Part shown: one piece after another, positions 8,928 through 20,468 of the stretch
How positions within the stretch are numbered: position 1 is the stretch's first letter
Layout of the letters: each line of letters starts with the position of its first letter
Assembly: GCA_039707655.1 (NCBI GenBank)
Contig: CM077666.1
Location: 240,590,166 to 240,654,165, forward strand
Source of the DNA: Elymus sibiricus
Lineage: Eukaryota; Streptophyta; Magnoliopsida; Poales; Poaceae
Direction of reading: 5' to 3'
Length of the DNA: 64,000 nt
Position numbers and translations under genes: made by a program
Notes under the pieces: generated by a model
Databases searched by the model: none
The model's input: only the letters and a program-made list of their open reading frames with translations
Told to the model about the DNA's origin: nothing

Positions 8928-11430
8928 CCATCTCCCTAAACTTAAATTGAATATTCCTACATTTGATGGTCGATATGTTCCGGATATATATCTTACTTGG
9001 GAGTTAGAAACAGAACAACGATTTACATGCTTACAATATCCTGAGGATAGACGTGTTACTGCTGCTGTTTGTTCGTTCACTAGTTTTGCTTGTGTTTGGT
9101 GGTCTGAACATTGTAGAATACATCACGCTAATATCCCACCTACTTGGGCTGCTTTGAAAACCGCTATGCGTAATCGTTGGGTTCCACCATATTATCAACG
9201 TGAATTGCTTCAAAATTTGCAGCGTTTAAGACAAGGAAAAAATTCTGTAGAGGAATATTATCAGGAGTTACAAACTGGCATGATTAGATGTGGTATTGTT
9301 GAGGAGAATGAAGCTATGCTTGCACGTTTTATGGGTGGATTAAATAGAGAGATTCAGACTATTCTAGAGTATAAGGAGTATAACACTATCACTCATTTAT
9401 TTCATCTTGCTGTAAAAGCTGAACGTGAAGTGCAGGATCGACAGGCATTGGCAAGAACTAATTTTTCTGCAGGTCGCACTTCATCATGGACTCCACGTAC
9501 CTCTTCTACTTCCACACGTCCGGCTGTAGCACCGCCTACGTCAGCCTCCAACTCCAACCGAGATACCAGGAAACAGGCCTCTGTTCCACCCTCCGCGAAG
9601 AGCACACCTTCCGGGCCAGCACAGAGCTCTTCTTCTTCCATTGCATCCACAGGGCAAACACATGAGGTTATATGTCATCGTTGCAAGGGTGGAGGTCACT
9701 ATGCGAGAGAATGTCCTTCCAAGCGTGTGATGATAGTTACTGAGGATGGTGGATATGACTCCGCTAGCGATTATGATGAGGAGACCCTGGCTCTTATTGC
9801 GAGTGAAGAACAAGGTGTAGAGGAGACTGAACAAGAGACACACTACATGGCTGCTGACTACGCTGACAGGTATGAAAGTTTAGTTGCTCAACGTGTTTTG
9901 AGTGTGCAGGTTACACAGGCTGAGCAAAATCAGAGGCACAACTTGTTCCATACAAAGAGAGTTGTGAAGGAGCGTTCTGTTCGCGTCATCATCGATGGAG
10001 GGAGTTGCAACAACTTGGCTAGCATGGAGATGGTGGAGAAGCTTTCTCTAACCACCAGACCACATCCTCATCCTTATTACATCCAATGGTTCAACAACAG
10101 TGGCAAGGTTAAGGTAACACGTACTGTTCGTGTGCACTTTAGCATTGCTACATATTCTGATTATGTTGATTGTGATGTGGTACCCATGCAAGCATGCTCC
10201 GTTTTACTTGGTAGACCATGGCAATTTGATAAAAATTCTGTACACCATGGTAGGACAAATCAGTATACTCTTGTTCATAAGGATAAAAATATAACTTTGC
10301 TTCCTATGTCTCCCGAACATATTATGAAAGATGACATTGCTAGAGCTAGTAAAGCAAAACAGAAGCAAAGTGAGAGTGAAAATCAGATTGTGGCAAAGGA
10401 ATTTGAGCAACATAATAAGCCTCATAAACAATCATCTAGTGTTATATCTGAAATAAAACTGAAGAGTGCTTGTTTACTTGCCACTAAATCTGATATTACT
10501 GATTTGGATGTCACTACATCTGTTTGCTATGCTTTTTTATGCAAAGATGTATTATTTTCATTCGAGGACATGCCTCCCTCTTTGCCTCCTGCTGTCACTA
10601 ACATTTTGCAGGAGTTCGCTGACGTCTTTCCACAAGACGTGCCACCGGGATTACCACCTATTCGAGGGATTGAGCATCAGATTGACTTAATTCCCGGTGC
10701 ATCGCTGCCCAACCGTGCACCATACCGTACCAATCCAGAGGAGACGAAGGAGATTATGCGTCAAGTACAGGAGCTGCTCGACAAAGGTTATATACGTGAA
10801 TCTCTTAGTCCTTGTGCTGTTCCTATTATTCTAGTGCCTAAAAAGGATGGTACATCGCGTATGTGTGTTGATTGTAGAGGCATTAATAATATTACTATTC
10901 GTTATCGTCATCCTATTCCTAGGCTAGATGATATGCTTGATGAATTAAGTGGCTCTACAATTTTCTCCAAAGTTGATTTGCGTAGTGGATACCATCAAAT
11001 TCGTATGAAATTGGGAGATGAATGGAAAACAGCATTTAAAACTAAGTTTGGATTATATGAGTGGTTAGTCATGCCTTTTGGGTTAACTAATGCACCTAGC
11101 ACTTTCATGAGATTAATGAACGAGGTTTTACGTGCTTTCATTGGACGATTTGTGGTAGTCTATTTTGATGATATACTGATTTATAGTAGATCTTTGGAGG
11201 AACATTTGGAACATTTACGTGCTGTTTTTCTCGCTCTACGTGATGCACGTTTGTTTGGTAACCTTGGGAAGTGCACCTTTTGCACCGACCGAGTTTCTTT
11301 TCTTGGCTATGTTGTTACTCCACAGGGAATTGAAGTTGATAAAGCCAAGATTGAAGCTATTGAGAGTTGGCCGCAGCCCAAAACGGTCACACAAGTGAGG
11401 AGTTTTTCTTGGACTCGCTGGTTTCTATAG
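8899..11430 (+). pseudogene. C1 gag core, zinc knuckle, protease and RT
   Basis: This continues the polyprotein after the first frameshift. The gag domain (IYLTWELETEQRFTCLQYP, CVWWSEHCR, LLQNLQRLRQGKNSVEEYY) is followed by a CCHC knuckle at 9673-9714 (CHRCKGGGHYAREC), a protease-like domain with VIIDGGSCNNLAS (IDGG near 9991-10002) and RT. RT shows [20 protein letters not shown], the catalytic YFDD at 11161-11172 and [10 protein letters not shown]. An extra T in the T-run at 11403-11407 shifts the frame just before [11 protein letters not shown], giving the stop at 11430. The Asp-Gly-Gly protease motif is shared by all elements here. Confidence 0.93.
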
Positions 11431-13540
11431 GCGTTTTGTGAGGGATTTCAGCACCATTGCTGCACCTCTAAATGAGCTTACAAAGAAGGATGTGCCTTTT
11501 ATTTGGGGTACCGCACAGGAAGAAGCCTTCACGGTATTGAAAGATAAGTTAACACATGCTCCATTACTCCAACTTCCTGATTTTAATAAGACTTTTGAGC
11601 TTGAATGTGATGCTAGTGGAATTGGATTAGGAGGTGTGTTATTACAAGATGGTAAACCTGTTGCATACTTTTCTGAAAAATTGAGTGGGCCTAGTCTGAA
11701 TTATTCTACTTATGATAAGGAATTATATGCTCTTGTTCGGACTTTGGAAACATGGCAACATTATTTATGGCCCAAAGAATTTGTTATACATTCTGATCAT
11801 GAATCTTTGAAACATATTAAAAGTCAAGCAAAACTGAACCGTAGGCATGCTAAATGGGTTGAATTCATTGAGACTTTCCCTTATGTCATTAAACACAAGA
11901 AGGGTAAAGAAAATGTTATTGCTGATGCATTGTCTCGTCGTTATACTATGCTTTCACAACTTGACTTTAAAATATTTGGTTTGGAGACCATCAAAGATCA
12001 ATATATGCATGATGCCGAATTTCAAGATGTGTTGCAGAATTGTAAAGAAGGGAGAACATGGAACAAGTTCGTCATTAATGATGGATTTGTGTTTCGTGCT
12101 AACAAGCTATGCATTCCAGCTAGCTCCGTTCGTCTTTTGTTGTTACAGGAGGCGCGTGGAGGGGGATTAATGGGACACTTTGGCGTGAAGAAGACGGAGG
12201 ACGTACTTGCTACACATTTCTTTTGGCCAAAGATGAGACAGGATGTTGAGCGTTTTGTTGCTCACTGCACTACATGTCAAAAAGCTAAGTCACGACTCAA
12301 TCCTCATGGTTTATATATGCCTTTGCCTGTACCTAGTGTTCCTTGGGAGGATATATCTATGGACTTTGTTTTAGGTTTACCTCGAACAAAGAAGGGGAGG
12401 GATAGCATATTTGTTGTCGTGGATAGATTTTCGAAAATGGCACACTTTATACCCTGTCATAAAAGTGATGATGCTGCTAATGTTGCTGATTTGTTCTTTC
12501 GTGAAATTATTCGCTTGCATGGTGTGCCAAATACAATTGTTTCAGATCGTGATGTTAAATTTCTTAGCCACTTTTGGAGATGTTTATGGGCTAAATTGGG
12601 GACTAAACTGCTTTTTAGTACTACATGTCACCCCCAAACTGATGGACAAACTGAAGTAGTGAATAGATCACTGTCTACTATGCTTAGGGCTGTGTTGAAG
12701 AATAACCTGAAAATGTGGGAAGAATGCTTGCCTCATATTGAATTTGCTTATAATCGTTCGCTGCATTCTACAACTAAGATGTGCCCTTTTGAAGTAGTGT
12801 ATGGTTTCTTACCTCGTGCACCTATTGATTTGTTGCCTCTTCCATCTTCGGAGAAGGTCAATTTTGATGCTAAAGAATGTGCTGAATTGATATTAAAGAT
12901 GCATGCGTTAACTAAGGAGAACATTGAGCGTATGAATGCTAAATATAAACTTGCTGGAGATAAGGGTAGAAAACATGTTGTCTTTGCACCTGGAGATCTT
13001 GTTTGGTTACATTTGCGTAAGGATAGGTTTCCTGAATTGCGCAAGTCGAAGCTAATGCCACGTGCTGATGGTCCTTTCAAGGTGTTAGAGAAAATAAATG
13101 ATATTGCATATAAACTTGAGCTGCCTGCAGATTTTGGGGTTAGTCCCACTTTTAACATTGCAGATTTGAAGCCTTATATGGGTGAGGATGATGAGCTTCC
13201 GTCGAGGACGACTTCAGTTCAAGAAGGGGAGGATGATGAGGACATCCCTACTAATGTTACACCCACATCACCACCAGCTACACAGATTGGACCAATTACT
13301 AGAGCCCGCGCACGCCAACTAAATTATCAGGTACTTTCGTTTCTTGGAAATCCTTCTAATGTTCATGAACATATGATGCTGCCTAAATTAGATACTTTTG
13401 TTTTACTTATGAACGAAGAACCTAGCATGGACAAGAAGGATGGCCATTGGAGCAGGATCAAGCATGGGGGAGAAGGTGCGTGCACGGGAAACAACAACGG
13501 AGTTTCCAGTGGTGATTTTCGCACTTTGAAGCCACCATAA
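11408..13540 (+). pseudogene. C1 RNase H, integrase and CR-motif tail
   Basis: RNase H ([48 protein letters not shown]) is followed by an intact integrase. The integrase has the HHCC finger ([12 protein letters not shown] to [10 protein letters not shown]) and a core with Asp in MDFVLGLP near 12362, Asp in SDRDVKF near 12546 and Glu in [11 protein letters not shown] near 12648. The GPF...YKLEL module follows. The frame passes the polypurine tract and ends 307 bases inside the 3' LTR, where it encodes [23 protein letters not shown] motif in this position defines the CRM group thought to target centromeric chromatin. Confidence 0.93.
13221..13233 (+). other. C1 polypurine tract
   Basis: AAGAAGGGGAGGA lies directly before the 3' LTR and primes plus-strand DNA synthesis. 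It lies inside the polyprotein frame. Confidence 0.88.
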
Positions 13541-14152
13541 GGAGTGCTTGGAGGCTTGGACGAAATATACAAGAGGCCACTTCATAAATTTCGTCCATAG
13601 ACTAATATAGGTGCTGCGTCACCTTATTTTTGGGCCAGGCCCATGTAATTTCGAAATACCACTTATTAGGCTATTTTTAGAGTCCGTATGTGTGGGGAAA
13701 CGGAGTTAGGGCTGGTTTCGGACCCCTCCTCCAAGGGGCCACGAAATCCCCTTCTATTACCTCATATATACAGCCCTTAGGGCATCGTTTTAGATTTGGG
13801 TTTTGTTTAGATTACAAGTTCGCCATAGCTGCAACTTCGCGTCCTTCGTTTGTGTTCCACGACCAGACCAAGACGTCACAGAACCCCACTTCATCAATAA
13901 AGCTTTCCTCTTTAATACGCAATATCCAGATTGCAATCTTAGTTTCTTGCTTGTTCTTCGTTTGTGTGCAGGAAATAGACCTTCGTGGTCAGGTTGATCG
14001 TGCTCCGGCGTGGTCAATAACCTCTCGGAGTTGGTTTAGCGATTGCTAAGGCGCGACGTCTTCGCACGTTCGTAGTCGGATCGTGAAAGTCGACTTCCAC
14101 CAAAACGATAGCCACCATCTCATCGAAAGACGGGACACCTTCGCCTCTATCA
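13234..14152 (+). repeat. C1 3' LTR (919 bp)
   Basis: It has the same length and ends as the 5' LTR, with nine substitutions between them. The first 307 bp are also coding (end of pol). The GTTTG target duplication follows at 14153-14157. Confidence 0.95.
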
Positions 14153-14157
14153 GTTTG

Positions 14158-15990
14158 GCAAGGCAAGAATTGGAGCATGTGTAAGCAAATTCTTAAGCTC
14201 AAGAAATGCGGTATCTTGCGAAGGTCCCCAAACAAAAGGAGCGTTCTTCTTACTCAGAGCATGTAATGGTGAAGCAATAGTGCTAAAATCCTTAACGAAG
14301 CGACGGTAAAATCCGGCTAGACCAAGGAAGCTACGCACTTGTTGCAAGTTGGTTGGTTGAGGCCAAGTTTTAATAGCATCAATTTTAGACTCATCAACTT
14401 CAACACCCTTAGAAGAGACAACAAAGCCCAAGAAAACAAGCTTATCAACACCAAAAGTGCATTTTTCCATGTTAGCATAAAGTCGTTCGTCTCTAAGGAT
14501 TTGCAATACTTCTCTAAGGTGTTTGACATGATCTTCGAGAGCTTCACTAAACACAAGGATGTCATCAAAGTAAACCACAACACAAATGCCAATTAATTTG
14601 CGAAGAACATAGTGCATGACACGCATAAAAGTGCTGCTTGCGATACACCCATAGGCATGACTAACCATTCATACAAGCCAAATTTGGTTTTGAAAGCGGT
14701 TTTCCATTCATCACCTTCTTGCATGCGAATTTGATAATAACCAGTTTTAAGATCAATTTTTGAGAAAACGGTGGCTCCACTAAGTTCATCAAGCATGTCA
14801 TCAAGGCGTGGAATGGGATGTCTATATCTAACGGTGATAGCATTAATGGGACGGCAATCGGAATACATGCGATAGGTACCGTCTTTCTTTGGCACAAGAA
14901 TTACCGGAACAGCACATGGACTCAAGCTCTCGCGTACATACCCATTCTCCATGAGATGTTGGACTTGCCGTTGGATTTCTTTGGTCTCATCGGGGTTGAC
15001 GCGGTATGGTGCCTTGTTCGGTAGAGGTGCGCCGGGGATGAGGTCGATGCGGTGTTCGATTCCGCGTAGAGGAGGTAGTCCGGGAGGTAGCTCATCGGGA
15101 AACACATCCTTATATTCCTGCAAGAGATGAGAGAACACTAGAGGAAGATGTTGTGAAGTATTAGTCCGCTCAGCTTCACCTTTGCATAAAAGCACAAAGT
15201 GAACAACACTAGATGGGCTCTCACTCACATCCCTCAAATCTCTTTTGGTGGCTAGTAGAACTAAGTTTTTCTTGTCGCTCATCGTGGAGTCACTCAATTT
15301 TGGCTTGTGGCGCTCACTCTCTTTGTGGTTGTTCGCTCTCTCACTATTTGCTCCACGATGGCTCGATGCTTGATTGTCGGCGATGACTTGACTTGGAGAC
15401 ATTGGTCGGAGAACGAATTCCTTGCCCTTCATCTTGAAGCTATAGTGGTTGGTCCGACCGTTGTGGATGACGCCGCGATCGAATTGCCAAGGGCGCCCGA
15501 GTAGGAGGTGGCATACGGACATGGGAACCACATCACACTCCAAGGTATCTTCGTAGGCGCCAATCTTGAAGGATACTTGGACGGTGTGCTCCACTTGAAT
15601 TGTGCCGGAGTCGCTAAGCCATTGGACCTTGTAGGGGCGAGGGTGCGTCTTCTTGACCAATTGTAGCTTGGAGCATAATTCTTCACTTGCCAAATTGTGG
15701 CAACTTCCGCCGTCGATGATGACCTTGACGGAACGTCCTTGGATGCCCGCTTTGGTGTGGAAGATAAGGCAACGTTGGTCCTCGTCCTGATGTTGTTGAA
15801 GTGTCAAGACCTTGGAGACAACAAGAGCGGGGCTCGCATCATTGTCGCAATAGATTTGTGCATCTTCGTCTTCATTCACTTGTCGGTGCATAGCCACATG
15901 CTCGAGGGCTTCCATTTCATCTTCACTCATTGAGTTGTAGGTGCCGTCGTCGTTGAGGATCATTGTGCGTCGAGTTGGACACTCGAAGAC
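14158..15990 (-). pseudogene. G2 pol, protease and RT half
   Basis: From right to left it holds the protease-like domain (VIIDGGSCHNLASEELCSKL), the LLGRPWQFDRG segment, the [21 protein letters not shown] linker, then RT with [40 protein letters not shown] and catalytic YFDDILVFS near 14564, ending at LLTHAPILALPN where C1 is inserted. A small deletion near 14640, in the segment that reads [12 protein letters not shown] in G3 and G4, shifts the frame. A one-base deletion near 15988 separates it from the gag frame. Confidence 0.9.
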
Positions 15991-17545
15991 TTGTGGCCTC
16001 GGCCCTTGCAAGTGAAGCACTTGATGTCACTTGTCTTGTTGGCATCCGTAGGAGGTGTCGATGACGAAGGCTTTTGCTTGGAGTTGCATGTAGTAGTAGG
16101 AAGTCGACTCGAAGATGTCGAAGGTTGCTTGGAGCTTGTCTTGTCGCCGGTACTTGTGGTAGCTCGAGTCATGGAAGGAGTTGTCGTAGTCGTTGAAGCT
16201 TGAGTGTATGAACCATAGGTCTTGGAAGAGTACTTGGAGTACTTGTAGTCGTCTTGCACTTGTCGCTCCGCCTTGGTTGCTTGGTGCATTAGCTTGAGGA
16301 GGTTGGAGTACGGTTGGAAGTTCGCTATCTTCTTGATGGGATGGTTGAGGCCATTCAAGAAACGCGCCATAGTTTGTTCATCATCTTCCTTGACATTGGC
16401 TCGTATCATGGAAACTTCCATTTCTTGAAAGTATTCTTCAACCGACTTGGTTCCTTGCTTGAGGAGTTGGAGTTTCTTGAAGAGGTCGTGGTTGTAATGT
16501 GTAGGCACAAAACGAGCTCTCATGACATCTTTCATTTGATTCCAAGTCGCGATGGGTGGCTCGCCCTTCTCTTGACGCCTTGCGATCACTTGCTCCCACC
16601 AAATGAGAACATAGTCTTGGAACTCTAGAGATGCCATAGCGATCTTCTTTTCTTCGTCGTAGTTGTGAAGGCGAAATATCTTGTCGACCTTCAATGCCCA
16701 TGAGAGATATTCTTCGGGATCGTTGCCGCCGTGGAACTTGGGCCCGGTGAACTTGAGCTTGCCGAAATGTTGCTCGTCATCTTGTCGTCGTTGGTGAGGT
16801 CGAACTTGCCGTGGTAGATCGTCATCCTTGTGCTCCGCTCGATTTGCTTGGCGCGGTGGTCTTGGAGGTGGAATCCGAGCTCGATTTCGTCTTTCTTGGC
16901 GCTCCTCCAGGTGAGCTTCTTCGTCTTGTTGTTCATGTCGTAGCGCTTCTTCTTGTTCACGCTCACGACGGTTGCGCTCGTTCACGGCATGAGTTGCTTC
17001 TCGGAGAGCACGTTGCGCTTCAAGTGCTTGTTCTTCGCGGCGTAGGAGTTCTTGCCGAAGGGCGTCACCGTCTTGGTCATTTTGTCTTGGACGTGATGGT
17101 ACTTGGCCTTGGCGCGCTTGCCGTTCTCGTGCTTGAAGTCGGTCTTGTAACCCATTGCCATGGAATGGATTTTGTGGAGCTTGATGATCGTCATGATTGT
17201 TGCGCCGATGAGAAAGTGCTCGAGATGGACTTAGCGTGAAGAAGAATCCGAAGAGTGTCGACTTGAGTGTCGCCGTCTTGAAGAGGAAGTCGTGGAAGTA
17301 GCGCGGTTGGCCATGATGTCGCGCAATTCCTTCATTTGAGATGAAAGCTAGGCGTCGAAGTAGTCCCTTGTTCGTGTTTCGGAGTGGCGCAAGTCGGTGG
17401 CGAGTTGCTCGATGCGATCTCCTAAAGCTTCACTTTCTTGGTGTAGCGCTCGTTGGACGCCGAAGAGATGACCCTTGGTGACGTAGTCGCACGTCTCATC
17501 TTGCTCTTCGAAGAGCGGGTTCTCCGATGTACTTGGCCTATCCAT
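15960..17545 (-). pseudogene. G2 gag
   Basis: The start is taken at MDRPSTSENPLFEEQ (17545). The order is a coiled-coil segment (HQESEALGDRIEQLATDLRH), an Arg/Glu/Gln-rich stretch (NERNRREREQEEALRHEQQ), the gag domain (DPEEYLSWALKVDKIFRLHNY; LIWWEQVIARRQEKG; LFKKLQLLKQGTKSVEEYF), a Ser/Thr-rich linker and the zinc knuckle CFTCKGRGHKS. It is broken by AAG to TAG near 17348, by a one-base loss near 17230 and by one lost A inside the knuckle near 15988. The frame also continues upstream of the chosen ATG to an ATG at 17629, and the same leader peptide is open in G4 and G5. Confidence 0.87.
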
Positions 17546-18889
17546 CATAGTCAAGTGGTGGTGAGTAGGAAATGAGAGAACAATACCAAAGTTACCTTTT
17601 CCGATGATTGAGGATGTATCAAGTATCACTCAATGTAATGCAACAATAGTAGAATTGGTACCGGGTTTGTTTCTCACACCTACAAAGTAAGGCTTATGTA
17701 GTAGCTTGGTTAGGATGAGTGGCACAAAATTCAAGCAAGTGTTAGTCAAGATATCGAAAATGTTGAGAAGATTCACAAATTGCAAGTAAGACAAATAGAT
17801 CAACACCTGAGGAGAACACTTGGAAACTCACACACGAAGATGAATGGGATCCGCACAACCAAGGAATGAGCTTAAAATGTGGAACCACGGAAAATGCTCT
17901 TGTTGCACGGATGCTAGAGAGACACTAGCTAGATACGCTTGTGCACCAACCTAAGAGAGTAACGTGCTTGTCTTCAATCCCAAGTATGATATGTATGTCC
18001 TATATGATCTACTATGCAAAAAGGCTCAATGTTATTGCTTACAAGCTCTTTGTTTCTTCTCTTTTGCTTCAAATTTTTTTTTTACTATGCCAAAATGCTT
18101 GATTCTAGAGCCGATATCTAAGACAAGTAAGTAAGATATGCACGGGAGAGACTTACGGCACGATGATGATGATGCACGCTAAATGTGGCTATTCGTAGTA
18201 GGCATATCACTATGGTGCACAAAGCGTGGCCCGGCAATTCTCAACTCGCTAGTCTCGATGGGTAAGTGACGCAACAGGCTCAAGGCTATCAATGCAATGG
18301 CAATGGTAAATACAAGGTGTCGCCGAGGTTACCGTCCTCGATTGGTATGAAATGAAGTTGTCGATGTCGAAGTCGAGGCGGGGCGATGATGAATGGCGGT
18401 GATGATGATGATGAACCGTCCCTAACTAGCCAAAACACCTTAGGACACGGCAACCGCAACTCAAAATCTCAAAGAAACACGTGTGTTAGTGCGGAAGGTG
18501 AAAACAGGGGAAAAGCAGGAAGTGGAACAGCTCTCTGGTGAGGCCGTGCGCACGGGGTATTTGGGGCCCATGTGCACGGGGCTCCGCGTGCACGGGGTAT
18601 CAAGGGCCCGTGCGCACGGGGTTGGCGGCTGCGGAAGAACAGCCCCAGATCCGTGGCAAAATTACAAAATTGCGGGGAAATTGGTGGTGGGGAAGGGAAG
18701 GTGGAAAAAGGGTAGATCCAGTAGCCAAACAAGAATTTCGTGGACCAAAACAACAAAATCTCACAAGATCCAACAAATGCAAAAAATTTGGGATGGCTAT
18801 TTTTGTGGGGATTTTCGAAATTGGGACAAAACAAAGCAAAATCAGGCTAGAAAGTGGGGGGGTAGGGACTCCAAGGTGTGAATCAACGT
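17546..18889 (-). other. G2 5' leader
   Basis: A 1.3 kb leader, homologous to those of G4 and G5, with no gene seen. It contains the array at 18543-18621. Confidence 0.75.
18543..18621. repeat. G2 leader palindrome array, CCCGTGCGCACGGG type
   Basis: Four units are present: near-perfect copies at 18543 and 18607, and variants with GTGTGCAC or GCGTGCAC cores between them. The core GTGCGCAC is a perfect 8-bp palindrome inside a 14-bp one. The same motif fills the G2 LTR. Confidence 0.9.
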
Positions 18890-18903
18890 GGCTCATGATA
18901 CCA
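18890..18903 (-). other. G2 primer binding site
   Basis: The element strand reads TGGTATCATGAGCC, 3 bp from the LTR, with the same T insertion against the initiator-Met tRNA complement as G1, G5 and N1. Confidence 0.75.
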
Positions 18904-18906
18904 TGA

Positions 18907-19828
18907 TGTTGTAGGGTAGAGACCCTAGGTGGAGATCTTTTCACACTTGGAGTGTAAGAGGGAGAGAAATCACTCAAACAAACCCAAATCACACATCCAC
19001 TAGAGTAGCATACATAGATCCACAAGCATACATAAACAATCAAAGGAAAATAGCACAAAGATAAGGTTCTTCTCACTCCAAAGGAGGTGAGGTCTTGATG
19101 ATCCTATGATGGGGATCCTTCCCTAGAAGGGGTCTTGAATCCACAAGGGGGTCTTCTCTCTAGGAGGTCTTGATCTCCAAGAGGAGTGGTAGATGAGCAA
19201 AGCCCTCTATGAATATCTCAATACACTTTGCTAACCCTAACAAATGTCTCACGTATGGAATATATAGTAGGTGGGAGGTAGGGGACGAAGAGAGGGCAAA
19301 ACAGGCAAAAGACAGCCACCTCGCTGGATGGCTCGTGCGCACGGGGTAAGTGAGGCTCGTGCGCACGGGGGTCCCGTGGGCACGGTACAAGCCCGTGCGC
19401 ACGGGGTGTGCTACAGCGGGGAGGCCCGTGCGCACGGGGTCTTAGGGGCCCGTGCGCACGGGGTCTTAGGGACCCGTGCGCACGGGGTGTCCAGAGACTT
19501 TCTGGACAGGCCGTGCGCACGGGGTCCAAAGAGCCCGTGGGCACGGGGTCGCCTGGGCACTCCTTCTTCTTCCCGTTGCTTGACTCCGTCTTCCTGGACT
19601 TGACGAGGCTCTCTAGCTTCTTGGTGATCAACTCCATCATGCCTAATGATACATAACATTCCTTTGTGAGGTAGCATCCAAGTTCCATCCATATCTATGT
19701 GTAAGTCATAAAGGAGTGAGTTCACCTTGTTCTCGATGGCACATGCGCGAGCTCTTGTCATAGGTCCATTTGGTGCTTGGTGAGGCGGTGAAGTATCCAT
19801 GGGAATGATCGAAGGATGCTCCGCATCA
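18907..19828 (-). repeat. G2 5' LTR (922 bp)
   Basis: It begins TGTTGTAGGG on plus and ends CCGCATCA. It holds a TATA box on the element strand (CTATATATTCC, 19257-19268), a palindrome array upstream of it and the CR-like pol tail (GPMTRARACAIENKVNSL) at 19690-19800. Confidence 0.88.
19333..19548. repeat. G2 U3 palindrome array, CCCGTGCGCACGGG type
   Basis: Nine units are present; four are the exact 14-mer, the others have GTGGGCAC cores or a clipped arm. Spacing is irregular (about 14-40 bp). The array starts about 65 bp upstream of the TATA box on the element strand. Confidence 0.92.
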
Positions 19829-20468
19829 ACTTTGCTCCCCTAATTCAGAGCTAGGAGACGAGTACTTATAGTCCAAGGGGTAAGTTGGGGGTTACATGGG
19901 TCGTTGCCCTTTCACTGCGTGCAGGCAGGCCGGTTGTACCGGTCACTCAACCGGTTGTACCGCTGGGAGCCCCTGTACCGGTTCCTGGAGGTGTTCGTGG
20001 AAGTAGGGACCGGTTGTACCGGTGGGAGGACCGGTTGTACCGGTCAAGCTGCAGCTGTGGGAACAACAAGGGCGGTACCGGTCTTGCGCCGCTTGATTAC
20101 AGAACATCGACCGGTAGTTGGGCGGTAGCGGACCGGTTGTACTGGTGGACCGGTTGTACCGGTGTTCGGACCGGTTGTACTGGTATTTCTGGGCTGACAC
20201 GGACCTCTTCTTCCTTCTCTTCCATGCTTCCCTCGCGGATGGTGTAGTTGTTCCTTGGCGCTTGCACTCCTCCTCGACATCCGTGAAGCTCCGACAATAC
20301 CTATGCATGCACATGGGAGAAGTGTCAAGTAGTATACCATCCTCGAAGGGGTCAAGTGAGCACGTCTAAAGGAGATGATTCACCTTTGTTTATGTGAAGT
20401 AGATGTCGCACGTGTCACTTGCCAAACGGACTCTTGACATGGTGATGTCTGTAGGATGCTCCGTATCA
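19829..20468 (-). repeat. LX: LTR fragment of an N2-like minus-strand element
   Basis: This is the U3 side of an LTR whose sequence is close to that of the N2 LTR (59633-60668). It is cut at its left by G2 (duplication ACTTT expected) and ends at 20468 with CCGTATCA. The next base continues protease coding of G3, with CGTTC as the likely target duplication. The body of its element is outside the window. Confidence 0.8.
19930..20184. repeat. LX palindrome array, CCGGTTGTACCGG type
   Basis: About ten units or half units carry arms ACCGG/CCGGT around TTGTA. Clear copies lie at 19930, 19951, 20011, 20029, 20132, 20150 and 20171. The motif matches N2 and differs from every G element. Confidence 0.9.

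Larger units (their letters stand above)
6357..14152 (+). mobile_element. C1: full-length CRM-type (Cereba/CRW-like) retrotransposon
   Basis: This is a complete 7,796-bp element with 919-bp LTRs, a primer binding site, gag-pol, a polypurine tract and a perfect GTTTG target duplication. The two LTRs differ at nine substitutions that I counted (about 1%), so the insertion is recent. The integrase C-terminus and the polyprotein that ends inside the 3' LTR match the CRM clade of centromeric chromoviruses. It lies within RNase H/RT coding sequence of G2. Two small frameshifts make it non-coding-competent as it stands. Confidence 0.95.
4792..19828 (-). mobile_element. G2: Ty3/gypsy element split by C1; 3' end outside window
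   Basis: The G2 body is 4792-6356 plus 14158-18906, with its 5' LTR at 18907-19828. Removing C1 and one copy of its GTTTG duplication restores a continuous RT to RNase H reading. On the left G2 is cut by G1, so its 3' LTR is outside the window. On the right it ends inside LTR LX, with ACTTT (19829-19833) as the expected target duplication. Confidence 0.87.

Noticed and set aside
19333..19548. CRISPR-like array of short palindromes with spacers
   Set aside because: Repeats are only 14 bp, spacing is irregular and many spacers are themselves repeated. They lie in LTRs of plant retrotransposons and no cas-like gene is present.
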